Source: JASSUD01 sp031963445
GTDB taxonomy: Bacteria; Pseudomonadota; Gammaproteobacteria; Burkholderiales; Burkholderiaceae
Direction of reading: 5' to 3'
Length of the DNA: 64,000 bases
Assembly: GCA_031963445.1 (NCBI GenBank)
Contig: JASSUH010000001.1
Location: 2,356,001-2,420,000, forward strand
The first letter of the stretch is position 1; every line of letters begins with the position of its first letter. The notes beneath the pieces were generated by a model, which ran no database searches, had not been told where the DNA came from, and worked only from the letters and a program-made list of their open reading frames with translations. Below, one piece after another: positions 36,116 through 50,231 of this stretch. Made by a program: the position numbers and the translations under genes.

Positions 36116-36700
36116 TTCACGATCTTCAAAAGTGGGTTGTGTTGGGGGTTCGTCCCTCACCCCAACCCATGAAAAAGTCCAAAATTGTAGGTTGGGGTGA
36201 CGAAGGAACCCCAACATGAATACCAATCACCTTTCAAATATCCCTCTTTGAGACTCTGAACAGGCTCTAAAAGCCTCTTCACGATCCTCAAAAGTGGGCT
36301 GTGTTGGGGTTCGTCCCTCACCCCAACCTACGAAAATGCCAAAATTGTAGGTTGGGGTGACGAAGGAACCCCAACATGAATACCAATAACCTTTCAAATA
36401 TCCCTGTTTGAGACTCTGAACAGGCTCTAAAAGCCTCTTCACGATCTTCAAAAGTGGGTTGTGTTGGGGTTCGTCCCTCACACCAACCTACGAAAAGGCC
36501 AAAATTATAGGTTGGGGTGACGAAGGCACCCCAACATGCATACCAATCACCTTTCAAATCTCCCCCTTTGAGATTCTAAACAAACTCTAAAAACCTCTTC
36601 ACGATCTTCAAAAGTGGGTTGTGTTGGGATTTGTCCCTCACCCCAACCTACGAAAAGGCCAAAATTGTAGGGTGGGGTGACGCATTGAATGAAATATGGG
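36116..36700. repeat. Four tandem units of about 160 bp, family C
   Basis: Units begin with TTCACGATCTTCAAAAGTGG at 36116, 36278, 36438 and 36598 (spacings 162, 160, 160). Each contains GTTGGGGTTCGTCCCTCACC, then CCAACCTACGAAAA, then GTAGGTTGGGGTGACG, then ACCCCAACATG, so each folds back on itself. Copies differ by scattered substitutions; the fourth is altered at its end. Confidence 0.85.
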
Positions 36701-36852
36701 ACCCCAACGGGTTTGGCGGGTAGCGTTAGCTAAAGGCTGAGCTGTGTGGTGATGCGAAAGGGAAAGGGAGGGATGCCACCTCATCGCTATCGCGGTGAGT
36801 TAGCCGAGCTGACTAAGGCAGCGAAGAAAGGAAAAAAACGGGTCAGAAATGG

Positions 36853-36885
36853 CAAAACCCCGAACACTGTATCAGTGAACGGGGT
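36853..36885 (-). terminator. rRNA operon terminator
   Basis: On the minus strand CCCCGTTCACTG-ATA-CAGTGTTCGGGG forms a stem with a two-base internal loop, followed by TTTT. It lies 14 bases after 5S rRNA. Confidence 0.7.
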
Positions 36886-36898
36886 GTTGATATGGGGT

Positions 36899-37012
36899 GC
36901 TTGACGATTACCTACTTTCACACGGGAATCCGCACTATCATTGGCGTGGAGTTGTTTCACGGTCCTGTTCGGGATGGGAAGGGGTGGGTCCAACTCGCTA
37001 TGGTCATCAAGC
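36899..37012 (-). rRNA. rrf: 5S ribosomal RNA
   Basis: About 114 bases beginning GCTTGATGACCATAGCGAG and ending with its complement-like partner GTAATCGTCAAGC. The centre CCCATCCCGAACAGGACC is the universal 5S segment. Third rRNA of the operon, about 117 bases after 23S. Confidence 0.95.
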
Positions 37013-37129
37013 GTAGAGGGGTGTTAAGCAGACAGGTGTCTACTCAACGAAAGGGTTGGGAAAATGAGTGATGGGTGATTGTATCAACGATTACACAAAC
37101 CAGGTGATAAGCAAACAACCTAGTTATAG

Positions 37130-40007
<2,878 letters not shown>

Positions 40008-40253
40008 CTATAACTAGGGTGTCTGCTTATCATGTGTCATGTTTGTGCCGTATCACCGCGCCTTTTGTTTCGCGACAATACGGTTGATGCAATCACCCAT
40101 CTTTAGCACTATCGCCTTTCGGCGATAACACTAAAATGAATAATCTCATTTTCCCAAATTGTTAAAGATCAATCCTCGCTACGAGGAACAGTAGAAAAAA
40201 ATCAGAGAGCACTTTACCACACTTTCTCTGATCACTTTCTGCTGCACCCAATA

Positions 40254-40329
40254 TGGTGGAGACAGTCGGGATCGAACCGACGACCCCCTGCTTGCAAAGC
40301 AGGTGCTCTCCCAGCTGAGCTATGCCCCC
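40254..40329 (-). tRNA. tRNA-Ala (TGC)
   Basis: A 76-base cloverleaf in the 16S-23S spacer with acceptor GGGGGCA, anticodon TGC in TTTGCAA, T-loop TTCGATC and an encoded CCA. Confidence 0.96.
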
Positions 40330-40337
40330 TACTTGAC

Positions 40338-40414
<77 letters not shown>

Positions 40415-40553
40415 AAGCAGCTTCATCAAATAGAAAGCCGCCCTCAGTAAATCCCTAAAGCCAACCTGTCGTTGACTTCGCCTGAGAACAGCTCCCTACC
40501 TTTTGATCTTCTTTTCAACAACCGATAAGGGTGAGCGCGAAACAGCCTGTTCG

Positions 40554-42092
<1,539 letters not shown>

Positions 42093-42463
42093 ATATCCAT
42101 CTTTATTACTTCTGCGTCTCTCGTCGCAGTCGCTTACTCAAAGGTTGATTTCTAAGTAAGCGTAATTTGTGTCATTCAGCTTGCGCTAAACAACGACTGA
42201 ATCACGCTCACTCTTATCGGTTGTTAAATTTTTAAAGACTCTTCCCACCCCCAGATGGGCTCTGCTGCTCGCTTCGTTGTTTGCTGCGCTCAACAGAGAA
42301 ACGAGATTATGAAGATCCAACTCCCCTCCGTCAACCCCTTTCTTCAATTATTTTAATTATTTATGCATTTTTTATTTTTCAACGCAATTTGCGTACCGAT
42401 AACAGCCTGAACAACTCCTCTACAACTGTATACGTTTCTCAATCTAGCGAGAACACTCTTAAG
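42093..42463. other. rRNA leader and promoter region
   Basis: The 371 bases between 16S and leuD hold the rRNA promoter, a leader with a boxA-like AGTCTTTAAA (about 42231-42240) that would bind NusB/S10, and the 5' half of the 16S processing stem. An AT-rich block lies upstream of the promoter. Confidence 0.7.
42306..42334 (-). promoter_or_regulatory. rRNA operon promoter
   Basis: Minus-strand TTGACG, 17 bases, CATAAT. Directly upstream (42335-42375) lies an AT-rich tract suited to be an UP element. It lies about 210 bases before 16S. Only one such promoter was found; the region further upstream runs into leuD. Confidence 0.85.
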
Positions 42464-43105
42464 CTAAGGGATGGCAAGCCATGTTTGCTTAGCAAGCCTT
42501 TCTGTTTCAAATTGCTTAATTTTTTCTGCATGGCTCAGGGTCAAACCTATCTCATCGAAGCCATTTAGCAAGCAATACTTACGGAATGGAGTGACCTCAA
42601 AGGCATATTTCTCTCCGTCTGGTAGATGTACACACTGCTCTTCAAGGCTAATGGTTAATTGATAGCCGCTTAGTGCATAGGTGGCTTTAAACAGATGATC
42701 TATCTGATTCTCAGTTAGCGTAATGGGCAAAAGGCCATTTTTGAAGCAGTTGTTATAAAAGATGTCAGCGAAACTTGGCGCAATAATCGCACGCAAACCA
42801 TATTGCTGCAGTGCCCACGGCGCATGCTCACGCGAACTACCGCAGCCAAAATTTTTGCGCGCTAGCAAAATAGTAGCGCCCTGATAACGCGGCTGATTTA
42901 AGACGAAATCTGGGTTTAATTGGCGCTGCGCGCTATCTTGCCCTAACTCGCCATGCTCCAGGTAGCGCCATTCGTCAAAGAGATGCGGACCAAAGCCAGT
43001 ACGTTTAATCGACTTTAAAAATTGCTTAGGAATAATCGCGTCCGTGTCCACATTCTCTCGATCAAGCGGAACCACAATACCTGTATGAACAGTAAATTTT
43101 TCCAT
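42464..43105 (-). CDS. leuD: 3-isopropylmalate dehydratase small subunit
   Basis: LeuD with LeuC isomerises 2- to 3-isopropylmalate in leucine synthesis. ATG 43105 (MEKFTVHTGIVVPLDREN) gives 213 residues, normal length; an ATG just upstream (43108) would add one Met. The swivel-domain motif ARKNFGCGSSREHAPWAL is intact. In relatives leuB follows; here the gene ends next to the rRNA promoter region. Confidence 0.95.
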   Translation of the reverse strand: MEKFTVHTGIVVPLDRENVDTDAIIPKQFLKSIKRTGFGPHLFDEWRYLEHGELGQDSAQRQLNPDFVLNQPRYQGATILLARKNFGCGSSREHAPWALQQYGLRAIIAPSFADIFYNNCFKNGLLPITLTENQIDHLFKATYALSGYQLTISLEEQCVHLPDGEKYAFEVTPFRKYCLLNGFDEIGLTLSHAEKIKQFETERLAKQTWLAIP

Positions 43106-43170
43106 CATTAATTTATCAATAAAAAAGCGCTGTAAGCAAAAGTGACTTATAAGCCGTAAAGGCACCTGTT

Positions 43171-44580
43171 TCAGAAGAGCTTACGAAAATCAACAAAATG
43201 TCCTTCGATAGCTGCCGCCGCTGCCATTGCTGGACTAACCAGATGAGTACGCCCTCCCATACCTTGGCGCCCTTCAAAATTACGATTTGACGTAGAGGCA
43301 CAGCGCTCGCCGGGTTCTAACTTATCTGCATTCATCGCTAAACACATTGAACAGCCAGGTTCACGCCATTCAAACCCTGCTTGAAGAAAAATTTGATCAA
43401 TACCCTCTTGCTCGGCCTGTGCTTTGACCAGGCCTGAACCTGGCACGACCATCGCCTGACGAATATTAGAAGCGATACGCCGCCCTAGTTTTTTCACCAC
43501 TTCAGCCGCGGCCCGTAAATCTTCAATTCGTCCATTCGTGCAAGAGCCAATAAAAATCTTATCCAGATTAATGGCTTCAATCGGCGTTTTGGGCTGTAGC
43601 GCCATATAACTCAGCGCGCTTTCGAGAGCGCGGCGCTTCCCCTCATCCATTTCTTGCGCTGGGTCAGGTACTTGGCCATCAATTGAAGTCACCATTTCTG
43701 GTGACGTACCCCAGGTAACTTGTGGTTTAAGTTCGCTTGCATCCATTTCCACCACGGAATCAAAATGCGCGCCCTCATCTGAAACCAAGGTGCGCCAATA
43801 CGCTACAGCGTGCTCCCAACTTTCGCCCTGGGGAACAAAAGGTCTCCCCCGTAAGTACTCAAGCGTGGTTTCATCAACAGCTACCATGCCAGCTCGCGCG
43901 CCGGCTTCAATCGCCATATTGCATAGCGTCATGCGCCCTTCCATCGTCAACGAGCGCACCGCTGAGCCGGCAAACTCGATGGCAAACCCCGTGCCGCCAG
44001 CTGTGCCTATTTGGCCAATCACCGCCAGCACAAGGTCTTTTGCCGTACATCCTAGTGGCAAGCATCCCTCAATCTTCACCAGCATGTTTTTGCTTTTCTT
44101 TTGCATCAACGTTTGTGTCGCCAGCACATGCTCAACTTCTGATGTACCAATACCAAATGCCAGTGCGCCAAACGCGCCATGCGTTGAGGTATGTGAATCG
44201 CCACAGACAATCGTCATCCCTGGCAGTGTCGCCCCCTGCTCAGGGCCGATGATATGCACAATGCCTTGCCGCACATCATCCATTTTGAATTGCGTAATGC
44301 CGTAGGCTTCGCAGTTTGCATCTAGCGTATCTATCTGTAGCTTTGAGATAGGGTCTGTAATGCCATCGCGACGTCCAGTGGTGGGCACATTGTGGTCAGA
44401 CACAGCAAGATTCGCACTGACTCGCCAAACAGGGCGCTGCGCTAGCCGTAGCCCTTCAAATGCCTGAGGGCTGGTTACCTCATGCAGTAAATGACGATCA
44501 ATATAAAGAAGCGTCGTACCATCGTCCTCGGCATGGACGATATGTGAATCCCATAATTTGTCGTATAAAGTTCGATTCAT
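43171..44580 (-). CDS. leuC: 3-isopropylmalate dehydratase large subunit
   Basis: The [4Fe-4S] subunit of isopropylmalate isomerase. ATG 44580 (MNRTLYDKLWDSHIV) fits the family and gives 469 residues; the frame is open to 44652. Cluster ligands are in IFIGSCTNGRIEDLRAA and EPGCSMCLAMN, and GDSHTSTHGAFGALAFG is present. It is 65 bases upstream of leuD, as in an operon. Divergent from argG. Confidence 0.96.
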   Translation of the reverse strand: MNRTLYDKLWDSHIVHAEDDGTTLLYIDRHLLHEVTSPQAFEGLRLAQRPVWRVSANLAVSDHNVPTTGRRDGITDPISKLQIDTLDANCEAYGITQFKMDDVRQGIVHIIGPEQGATLPGMTIVCGDSHTSTHGAFGALAFGIGTSEVEHVLATQTLMQKKSKNMLVKIEGCLPLGCTAKDLVLAVIGQIGTAGGTGFAIEFAGSAVRSLTMEGRMTLCNMAIEAGARAGMVAVDETTLEYLRGRPFVPQGESWEHAVAYWRTLVSDEGAHFDSVVEMDASELKPQVTWGTSPEMVTSIDGQVPDPAQEMDEGKRRALESALSYMALQPKTPIEAINLDKIFIGSCTNGRIEDLRAAAEVVKKLGRRIASNIRQAMVVPGSGLVKAQAEQEGIDQIFLQAGFEWREPGCSMCLAMNADKLEPGERCASTSNRNFEGRQGMGGRTHLVSPAMAAAAAIEGHFVDFRKLF

Positions 44581-44901
44581 TTTTTCAATAATGGAAACAA
44601 AGGTAGAGAGTATTACACCAGATTTAAGTTTATCTATTAGCCTATTAGACAACAGTATTTATGCGATCTTATCAAGGCTACAAAATAAACGCTGATAACT
44701 GTCCAAATTCTTGCCAGTGAATAAAGTAGCGCATCGAGCGCAAGCTTACCTTCGATATAGCGTTTCACTGATATCTATCTCAGCGTTGTATTAGCCTCAT
44801 TCAATAACATTCCATCGTTCCTGCCAATAGAAAGAGCCTACCTTAATGGCACAATAAAATTTTTAACACCTTACCTTGAGCCTTGAACAGGTTAGCCCCC
44901 C
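44581..44901. other. Divergent region between leuC and argG
   Basis: 321 bases that must hold the promoters for leuC (leftward) and argG (rightward). None matched consensus well by eye. AACGCTGA (44688-44695) and TCAGCGTT (44780-44787) bound a possible degenerate family B inverted repeat of about 100 bases. Confidence 0.45.
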
Positions 44902-46137
44902 ATGACAACCCACTCTGCCAAAATTGTCCTTGCCTATTCAGGTGGCCTGGACACCTCAGTCATTCTCAAATGGCTGCAAGATCATTATCAGGCTGAGGTT
45001 GTCACTTTTACTGCAGATATTGGTCAAGGTGAAGAGCTAGAAGAGGCTCGGCAAAAAGCGCTGCAATTAGGCATCAAGCCAGAAAATATTTTTATTGACG
45101 ATTTACGCGAAGAATTTGTGCGCGATTTCGTTTTTCCGATGTTTCGCTGCAATACGCTATACGAAGGGGAATATCTACTCGGCACTTCAATTGCTCGCCC
45201 GTTGATTGCTAAACGGCAAATTGAAATTGCTCAACAAACAGGAGCCTATGCCGTCGCGCATGGCGCCACGGGCAAAGGCAATGATCAAATACGTTTTGAG
45301 CTGGCTTATTATGCGCTGGCACCCGAGGTCAAAGTCATTGCACCCTGGCGCGAATGGGATTTATTGTCGCGCGAAAAACTACTCAAATACGCACACCAGG
45401 CAGGCATTCCAATCAAAACTGACCCGAACCAAGCTGGGGCTCCTTATTCAATGGATGCAAACTTGCTGCATATTTCGTATGAGGGTCGACACCTTGAAAG
45501 CCCTAAGGCCGAAGCGGAATCTCAGATGTGGCGCTGGACCACAGCTCTCAAGAATACACCGGATGAGCCAGAGTACCTCGAACTCGAATACGAAAAAGGT
45601 GACCCTATCGCGTTAAACGGCAGGCGCTTAAGCCCAGCACAGTTACTTATCGAATTAAATCAGTTGGGCTGCCGACATGGCATTGGTCGTCTTGATTTAG
45701 TGGAAAATCGCTACGTTGGCATCAAATCACGCGGCTGTTATGAAACGCCAGGCGGCACTATTTTGCTCAAAGCACATCGTGGTATCGAATCGATTACGCT
45801 AGATCGTGAAGTCGCTCACTTAAAAGATGATTTAATGCCCCGCTACGCAACCTTGATCTATAACGGCTATTGGTGGAGCCCAGAGCGGCAAGCCCTGCAA
45901 GTGCTGGTTGATCACACGCAGCAATACGTGAACGGTTGGGTGCGCGTGCAACTTTATAAAGGCAATGTCACGGTAGTTGCACGTGATTCAAAAGATAGTT
46001 TGTTCGAGCCAAACATTGCGACCTTTGAAGATGACGGCGGCGTTTACGAACAAGCTGACGCAAGCGGCTTTATTAAACTCAACGCGCTGCGCCTACGCAT
46101 TGCAGAAAACGCACGGCGCAGGCGTTTATCTAATTAA
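44902..46137 (+). CDS. argG: Argininosuccinate synthase
   Basis: Joins citrulline and aspartate with ATP in arginine synthesis. The 411-residue protein has the nucleotide-binding AYSGGLDTSVILKWL (residues 12-26), TADIGQGEELEEAR, and HGATGKGNDQIRFEL. It is the short type I form. It stands alone on the plus strand and is convergent with murB. Confidence 0.97.
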   Translation: MTTHSAKIVLAYSGGLDTSVILKWLQDHYQAEVVTFTADIGQGEELEEARQKALQLGIKPENIFIDDLREEFVRDFVFPMFRCNTLYEGEYLLGTSIARPLIAKRQIEIAQQTGAYAVAHGATGKGNDQIRFELAYYALAPEVKVIAPWREWDLLSREKLLKYAHQAGIPIKTDPNQAGAPYSMDANLLHISYEGRHLESPKAEAESQMWRWTTALKNTPDEPEYLELEYEKGDPIALNGRRLSPAQLLIELNQLGCRHGIGRLDLVENRYVGIKSRGCYETPGGTILLKAHRGIESITLDREVAHLKDDLMPRYATLIYNGYWWSPERQALQVLVDHTQQYVNGWVRVQLYKGNVTVVARDSKDSLFEPNIATFEDDGGVYEQADASGFIKLNALRLRIAENARRRRLSN

Positions 46138-46196
46138 GCTCATAAGATGCGCCCATTAGGCAAGCCAAAGGCAGTGAAATTCCTTCTCACCGATTC

Positions 46197-46296
46197 GTAG
46201 GTTGGGGTGACGCAGTAACCCCAACGCAACCCACCTCAACGCATCTAACAATTACCACTGCAGCATGTTGGGGTTCCTGCGTCACCCCAACCTACG
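46197..46296. repeat. Family C repeats between argG and murB
   Basis: GTAGGTTGGGGTGACGCAG at the left and its inverted counterpart TGCGTCACCCCAACCTACGA at the right face each other, about 50 bases apart. The pair can form a strong hairpin in transcripts of both convergent genes and may end both. Confidence 0.75.
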
Positions 46297-46298
46297 AG

Positions 46299-47318
46299 CT
46301 ACACTATCAATGGCTCTGGCTCTAAACGCACACCGAAGCGTTTTTCTACATCGTCTTGAATAGCAGTGGCTAGCTCTAATATCTCTGCGCCGCTCGCTCC
46401 ACCAAGATTAGTTAAAACCAAAGCCTGCTCGGCATGTACACCAGCGCGGCCAAGCGCTCGACCTTTCCAAGCGCACTGTTCAATCAACCAACCTGCAGCA
46501 AGCTTGACGCGTTGATCTTCTTGAAGATATGCCACTAATTTTGGTTCACGCGCTATTAAGGCCTCGAAGTGACTTCGCTCAACGATTGGATTCTTGAAAA
46601 AACTGCCTGCGTTACCTATCTGCCTCGGATTAGGCAACTTAACGCGGCGCACAGCTACTACGGCAGAGAATATATCCTGTGGTGTTGGTGCTTCAATATG
46701 CTGTTTAGCTAATTCATTCGCCAACGCAGCATATACACAACGTGGTTGCCATTTTTTGGGTAAACGAAAGGTTACTGAAGCAATCACAAAACGATCACGG
46801 CCTTGCTGCTTAAAAAAGCTATCCCGGTAGCCAAATTGACAATCTTTAGCATCCAGTACGTGTGACTTACCCGTAGCTAATTCAATCGCGCATACGTTAG
46901 CCAAATGTTCACTTATTTCAAGGCCATACGCGCCAATATTTTGTATCGGCGCCGCCCCTACTTTACCCGGAATTAATGCCAAGTTTTCAAGCCCTGGCCA
47001 CCCCTGCTGAAGTGTCCATTGCACGAACTCATGCCAATTCTCTCCTGCCCCTGCCTCGACCCACCAAGCGTGCTCATCTTCTTTGACCAAGCGGCGACCA
47101 TGCAACGCAATCAACCAAACGACACCGTCGAAATCCCTAGTTAATACGACATTGCTGCCGCCCCCTAAAATCAATCGCGGCAAGTCTACAGTACGTGGAT
47201 CGACTAACGCTTCCAATAGTTGTTGCTCGGTTTCGATCAACTGGGCATAGCGCGCGCGCGCAGCAAAACCAAACGTGTTGTGGGGAAGCAATGAATAATT
47301 GGAAAACAAGGCAGACAT
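46299..47318 (-). CDS. murB: UDP-N-acetylenolpyruvoylglucosamine reductase
   Basis: MurB makes UDP-MurNAc, the second committed step of peptidoglycan synthesis. The 339-residue flavoprotein has the FAD-binding RLILGGGSNVVLTRDFDG and LIPGKVGAAPIQNIGAYG, and the catalytic serine loop NAGSFFKNPIV. It is the long, type I form. Its start codon shares a base with the stop of the Sua5/YrdC gene. Its presence suggests a peptidoglycan wall is still made. Confidence 0.96.
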   Translation of the reverse strand: MSALFSNYSLLPHNTFGFAARARYAQLIETEQQLLEALVDPRTVDLPRLILGGGSNVVLTRDFDGVVWLIALHGRRLVKEDEHAWWVEAGAGENWHEFVQWTLQQGWPGLENLALIPGKVGAAPIQNIGAYGLEISEHLANVCAIELATGKSHVLDAKDCQFGYRDSFFKQQGRDRFVIASVTFRLPKKWQPRCVYAALANELAKQHIEAPTPQDIFSAVVAVRRVKLPNPRQIGNAGSFFKNPIVERSHFEALIAREPKLVAYLQEDQRVKLAAGWLIEQCAWKGRALGRAGVHAEQALVLTNLGGASGAEILELATAIQDDVEKRFGVRLEPEPLIV

Positions 47319-48403
47319 TAATCCCCACCTTTAAACGCCGCCGCTGCACGACTAAGGCGGTCATTGATTGCCATCCAGGCCACAGTAGTAGGCAGTGTTT
47401 CAACCAAGATGTATTGCACATCTGCATTTTCTAATTGGCGCAGCAAGCGATACAAATCGCGCGCGTAAGCCTCTGGCTCAACAGGTGCAGCCACTACCAT
47501 CAGATTAACGTGACCGTTCCAGCGGCTTGGTTCACGCACAATCAGTGCAACACGTTCATCGGGTGCGCGCTGCTCAAGTGTCTTACCAATCTCATCTACA
47601 GTTAGCAAAAAAAGGGGAATGCGCGGCGCATAGTGCGCTTTTAGTGTGCCCGGTGCACGAGGTGTTATTTCATCCTGCTTTGGCAATACGCTACCCCTGC
47701 CTGCCTCAGTTATCTCAGTGCCATTAAGCTGTTGTGGTGATACGCCTAAGACTTCCGCCAATTGCGTTACACCTACTTGACCCGCCCTCAGCACGACTGG
47801 GTGAGCACGTGACAAATCAAGAATCGTTGACTCAATCCCCACGCTGCAAGCTCCGCCGTCTAAAACAGAAACTGCTACGCCAAACTCATCGCGCACGTGT
47901 TGCGCAGTCGTCGGGCTAACACGTCCAAAACGATTCGCTGAAGGAGCAGCCAAGCCACGTGGTGTAGAGGATGAGTTTTGCAGAGCCTGCAATAGTGTTT
48001 GTGCTACAGGATGTGCTGGGCAGCGCAGTCCAATCGAATCTTGTCCACCACTCACTGCCTGCGGAATGTAGGGAGCACGCTTAAGAATCAACGTTAAAGG
48101 GCCTGGCCAAAATGCATCAATTAGCGCTTGTGCTTGAGAAGGCAACGCACCATTCACCCAATAAGCTGGGTCAGCTCTCTCAGGCAGATGCACAATCACA
48201 GGATGATTAGATGGGCGCCCCTTTAATGCAAAGAGACGTGCAATAGCCGCTGGGTTAGTTGCATCCGCACCCAGGCCATAGACCGTTTCGGTAGGAAACG
48301 CGACTAACTCGCCCGTGTTCAACGTATGCACCGCTTGCTCAATCGCCTTAGCATCCACCTCGTTTTTTAGCGTTGAGTGAGGAGCAGGAGTCTTGCCTAT
48401 CAA
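47318..48403 (-). CDS. Threonylcarbamoyl-AMP synthase (Sua5/YrdC)
   Basis: Makes threonylcarbamoyl-AMP for the t6A37 modification of tRNAs. The YrdC domain shows LVAFPTETVYGLGADA and FALKGRPSNHPVIVHL, and a C-terminal Sua5 domain follows. No ATG fits; TTG 48403, just past the purK stop and behind GGGAGAGGG, is my choice (361 residues). An in-frame ATG at 48451 would overlap purK by 34 bases. Confidence 0.92.
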   Translation of the reverse strand: MIGKTPAPHSTLKNEVDAKAIEQAVHTLNTGELVAFPTETVYGLGADATNPAAIARLFALKGRPSNHPVIVHLPERADPAYWVNGALPSQAQALIDAFWPGPLTLILKRAPYIPQAVSGGQDSIGLRCPAHPVAQTLLQALQNSSSTPRGLAAPSANRFGRVSPTTAQHVRDEFGVAVSVLDGGACSVGIESTILDLSRAHPVVLRAGQVGVTQLAEVLGVSPQQLNGTEITEAGRGSVLPKQDEITPRAPGTLKAHYAPRIPLFLLTVDEIGKTLEQRAPDERVALIVREPSRWNGHVNLMVVAAPVEPEAYARDLYRLLRQLENADVQYILVETLPTTVAWMAINDRLSRAAAAFKGGD

Positions 48404-48417
48404 TTTTCCCTCTCCCA

Positions 48418-49617
48418 CTAAACCAGCGGAATATTCAAAAGCTGAGCACACTCACGCGCTGCTATCTGAGCACGCGCAAGCGTAGGGGCCGTGAGCGTGA
48501 TATGTCCCATCTTGCGCCCTTTGCGTGCCTCTTGTTTGGCGTACAGATGCAAGTGCGCTGCAGGTATAGCCGCAACCTGTTGCCACGGTGGCGTCTGCAT
48601 CGACTCTCCAACCAACCAGCAATCCCCAAGCACGTTTAACATAACTGCCGCGCAGTGTTGTCGTGTATCGCCAAGCGGCATTGCCGTCATTGCTCGAACT
48701 TGCTGTTCAAACTGGCTAGTCGCGCAGGCATCGATGGTGTAATGACCAGAATTGTGTGGGCGTGGCGCCATCTCGTTGGCAATCAATGAGCCATCTTGCA
48801 GTACAAAAAATTCAACACATAGCACGCCAACATAATCCATGCGCGTCGCTATTTTTAATGCCGCCTGCTGTGCCTGAACGACTAACGTCGGCGATACATC
48901 GGGTGCAGGCGCGCTGGTATATGCAAGAATTCCGTTGTGATGGGTATTTTGCGCCAGCGGATAAACCACAGTCTTTCCGTCAAACCCGCGTGCAATCAGA
49001 GCAGATACCTCATAGGCCAACGACAAACGTTTTTCCAACACGCATGCAACAGCGCCAAGCGACTCATGCGCGCTGCGCACCTCATCTGGGGTCGCTACGC
49101 TTACTTGGCCTCTACCGTCATACCCAAGCCGAGCTGTTTTTAAAATTCCTGGCAAAACGGTATTTAACTGCTCATCGGTCAAAGTCGCCAACGCACTCGC
49201 TGAGGCAATCTCAAGATGCGGTGCTACGGCAATGCCACTTTCAGCAATAAAGCGTTTCTCCGCCATACGATCTTGGGCGATCGCAAGACATTGGCTCGCG
49301 GGGCTGACTAAGCTATGACGCGCAAGCAGATCAAGGCTGGCTGCTGGCACATTTTCAAATTCGGTCGAAATAGCTGCACACAGCTCTCCCAATTCAATCA
49401 GCGCTGCCTCATCGTCATGCGGTGCGCATAGGTGGCGATCAGCCACTGAGCCAGCCGGACTAGCTTGGTCGGGGTCAAGCACCGCTACGCGATACCCCAT
49501 CGCTTGGGCAGCCGTACAAAACATACGACCCAGTTGACCACCACCGAGCATGCCAAGCCAAGCGCCAGGAAGAATAGGAGCAATCGGGGCAACATGCGCA
49601 CTGCTCATCTGTGACAT
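48418..49617 (-). CDS. purK: N5-carboxyaminoimidazole ribonucleotide synthase
   Basis: ATP-grasp enzyme that carboxylates AIR in purine synthesis. The 399-residue product has LGMLGGGQLGRMFCTAAQAM and EFFVLQDGSLIANEMAPRPH with NSGHYTIDA. ATG 49617 has AAAGGCGAG upstream; a TTG at 49641 is a weaker alternative. It follows purE directly. Confidence 0.95.
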   Translation of the reverse strand: MSQMSSAHVAPIAPILPGAWLGMLGGGQLGRMFCTAAQAMGYRVAVLDPDQASPAGSVADRHLCAPHDDEAALIELGELCAAISTEFENVPAASLDLLARHSLVSPASQCLAIAQDRMAEKRFIAESGIAVAPHLEIASASALATLTDEQLNTVLPGILKTARLGYDGRGQVSVATPDEVRSAHESLGAVACVLEKRLSLAYEVSALIARGFDGKTVVYPLAQNTHHNGILAYTSAPAPDVSPTLVVQAQQAALKIATRMDYVGVLCVEFFVLQDGSLIANEMAPRPHNSGHYTIDACATSQFEQQVRAMTAMPLGDTRQHCAAVMLNVLGDCWLVGESMQTPPWQQVAAIPAAHLHLYAKQEARKGRKMGHITLTAPTLARAQIAARECAQLLNIPLV

Positions 49618-49637
49618 CAGTAACTCGCCTTTAAGAT

Positions 49638-50192
49638 TCAAGAAATAGAAGGAGATACAGGCAATTCGGCAGCGCTGGCTGCTTCACGTTGCTGCTTGCG
49701 AAATGCCTGCAACTTATCAGCAAGCGCTGGCTGCTTAACGGCCAACATAGCAATGGCAAAAAGCGCCGCATTGATCGCACCAGCAACACCAATAGCAAAG
49801 GTTGCAACTGGCACCCCTTTAGGCATCTGCACAATCGAGTACAAAGAATCGACACCGTTTAAATGTTGCCCCGGCACAGGCACCCCAAGCACCGGCACGA
49901 TAGTTTTGGCGGCCAACATACCAGGCAGGTGAGCCGCCCCTCCAGCACCCGCGATAATCGCCGCTAAGCCGCGTGCGTGCGCGTTTTCTGCATATTCAAA
50001 CATTTGGTCTGGCATGCGATGCGCCGACAATACTCGTGCCTCATAGGGCACGCCAAAGTCTTCCAACACAGCCACAGCGCGTTGCATGACTTCCCAATCC
50101 GAGTTAGAGCCCATCACCACGCCAATCAGCGGGGCTTGTGGTTGAGCACGCTCAGTTTCGCTAAGCGTGGAGATAGGTGCTGTCTTATTCAT
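49638..50192 (-). CDS. purE: N5-carboxyaminoimidazole ribonucleotide mutase
   Basis: Class I PurE converts N5-CAIR to CAIR. The 184-residue protein has GVVMGSNSDWEVMQRAV, SAHRMPDQMFEYAE with the catalytic histidine, and IIAGAGGAAHLPGMLA. It is tightly linked to purK, and purC lies 39 bases upstream. Confidence 0.96.
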   Translation of the reverse strand: MNKTAPISTLSETERAQPQAPLIGVVMGSNSDWEVMQRAVAVLEDFGVPYEARVLSAHRMPDQMFEYAENAHARGLAAIIAGAGGAAHLPGMLAAKTIVPVLGVPVPGQHLNGVDSLYSIVQMPKGVPVATFAIGVAGAINAALFAIAMLAVKQPALADKLQAFRKQQREAASAAELPVSPSIS

Positions 50193-50231
50193 TCACTTGT
50201 TTTGAAAAAATAGAAAGGGAAATGTGATTTA

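Larger units (their letters stand above)
35843..36898. other. Gene-free region between tRNA-Tyr and 5S rRNA
   Basis: 1,056 bases holding the tRNA-Tyr promoter, the tandem family C repeats (36116-36700), and the rRNA terminator. Open frames here are translations of the repeats and differ between strands and copies. Confidence 0.7.

Noticed and set aside
36227..36557. Two overlapping open frames encoding similar peptides with GWGEGRTPTQPTFEDREE
   Set aside because: They are translations of the tandem family C repeats. Similar peptides appear at the single units elsewhere, and there is no ribosome-binding site or gene-like composition.
36116..36700. Possible CRISPR array
   Set aside because: The repeats are about 160 bp, directly adjacent, self-complementary and diverged. 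There are no short identical repeats with unique spacers and no cas genes.
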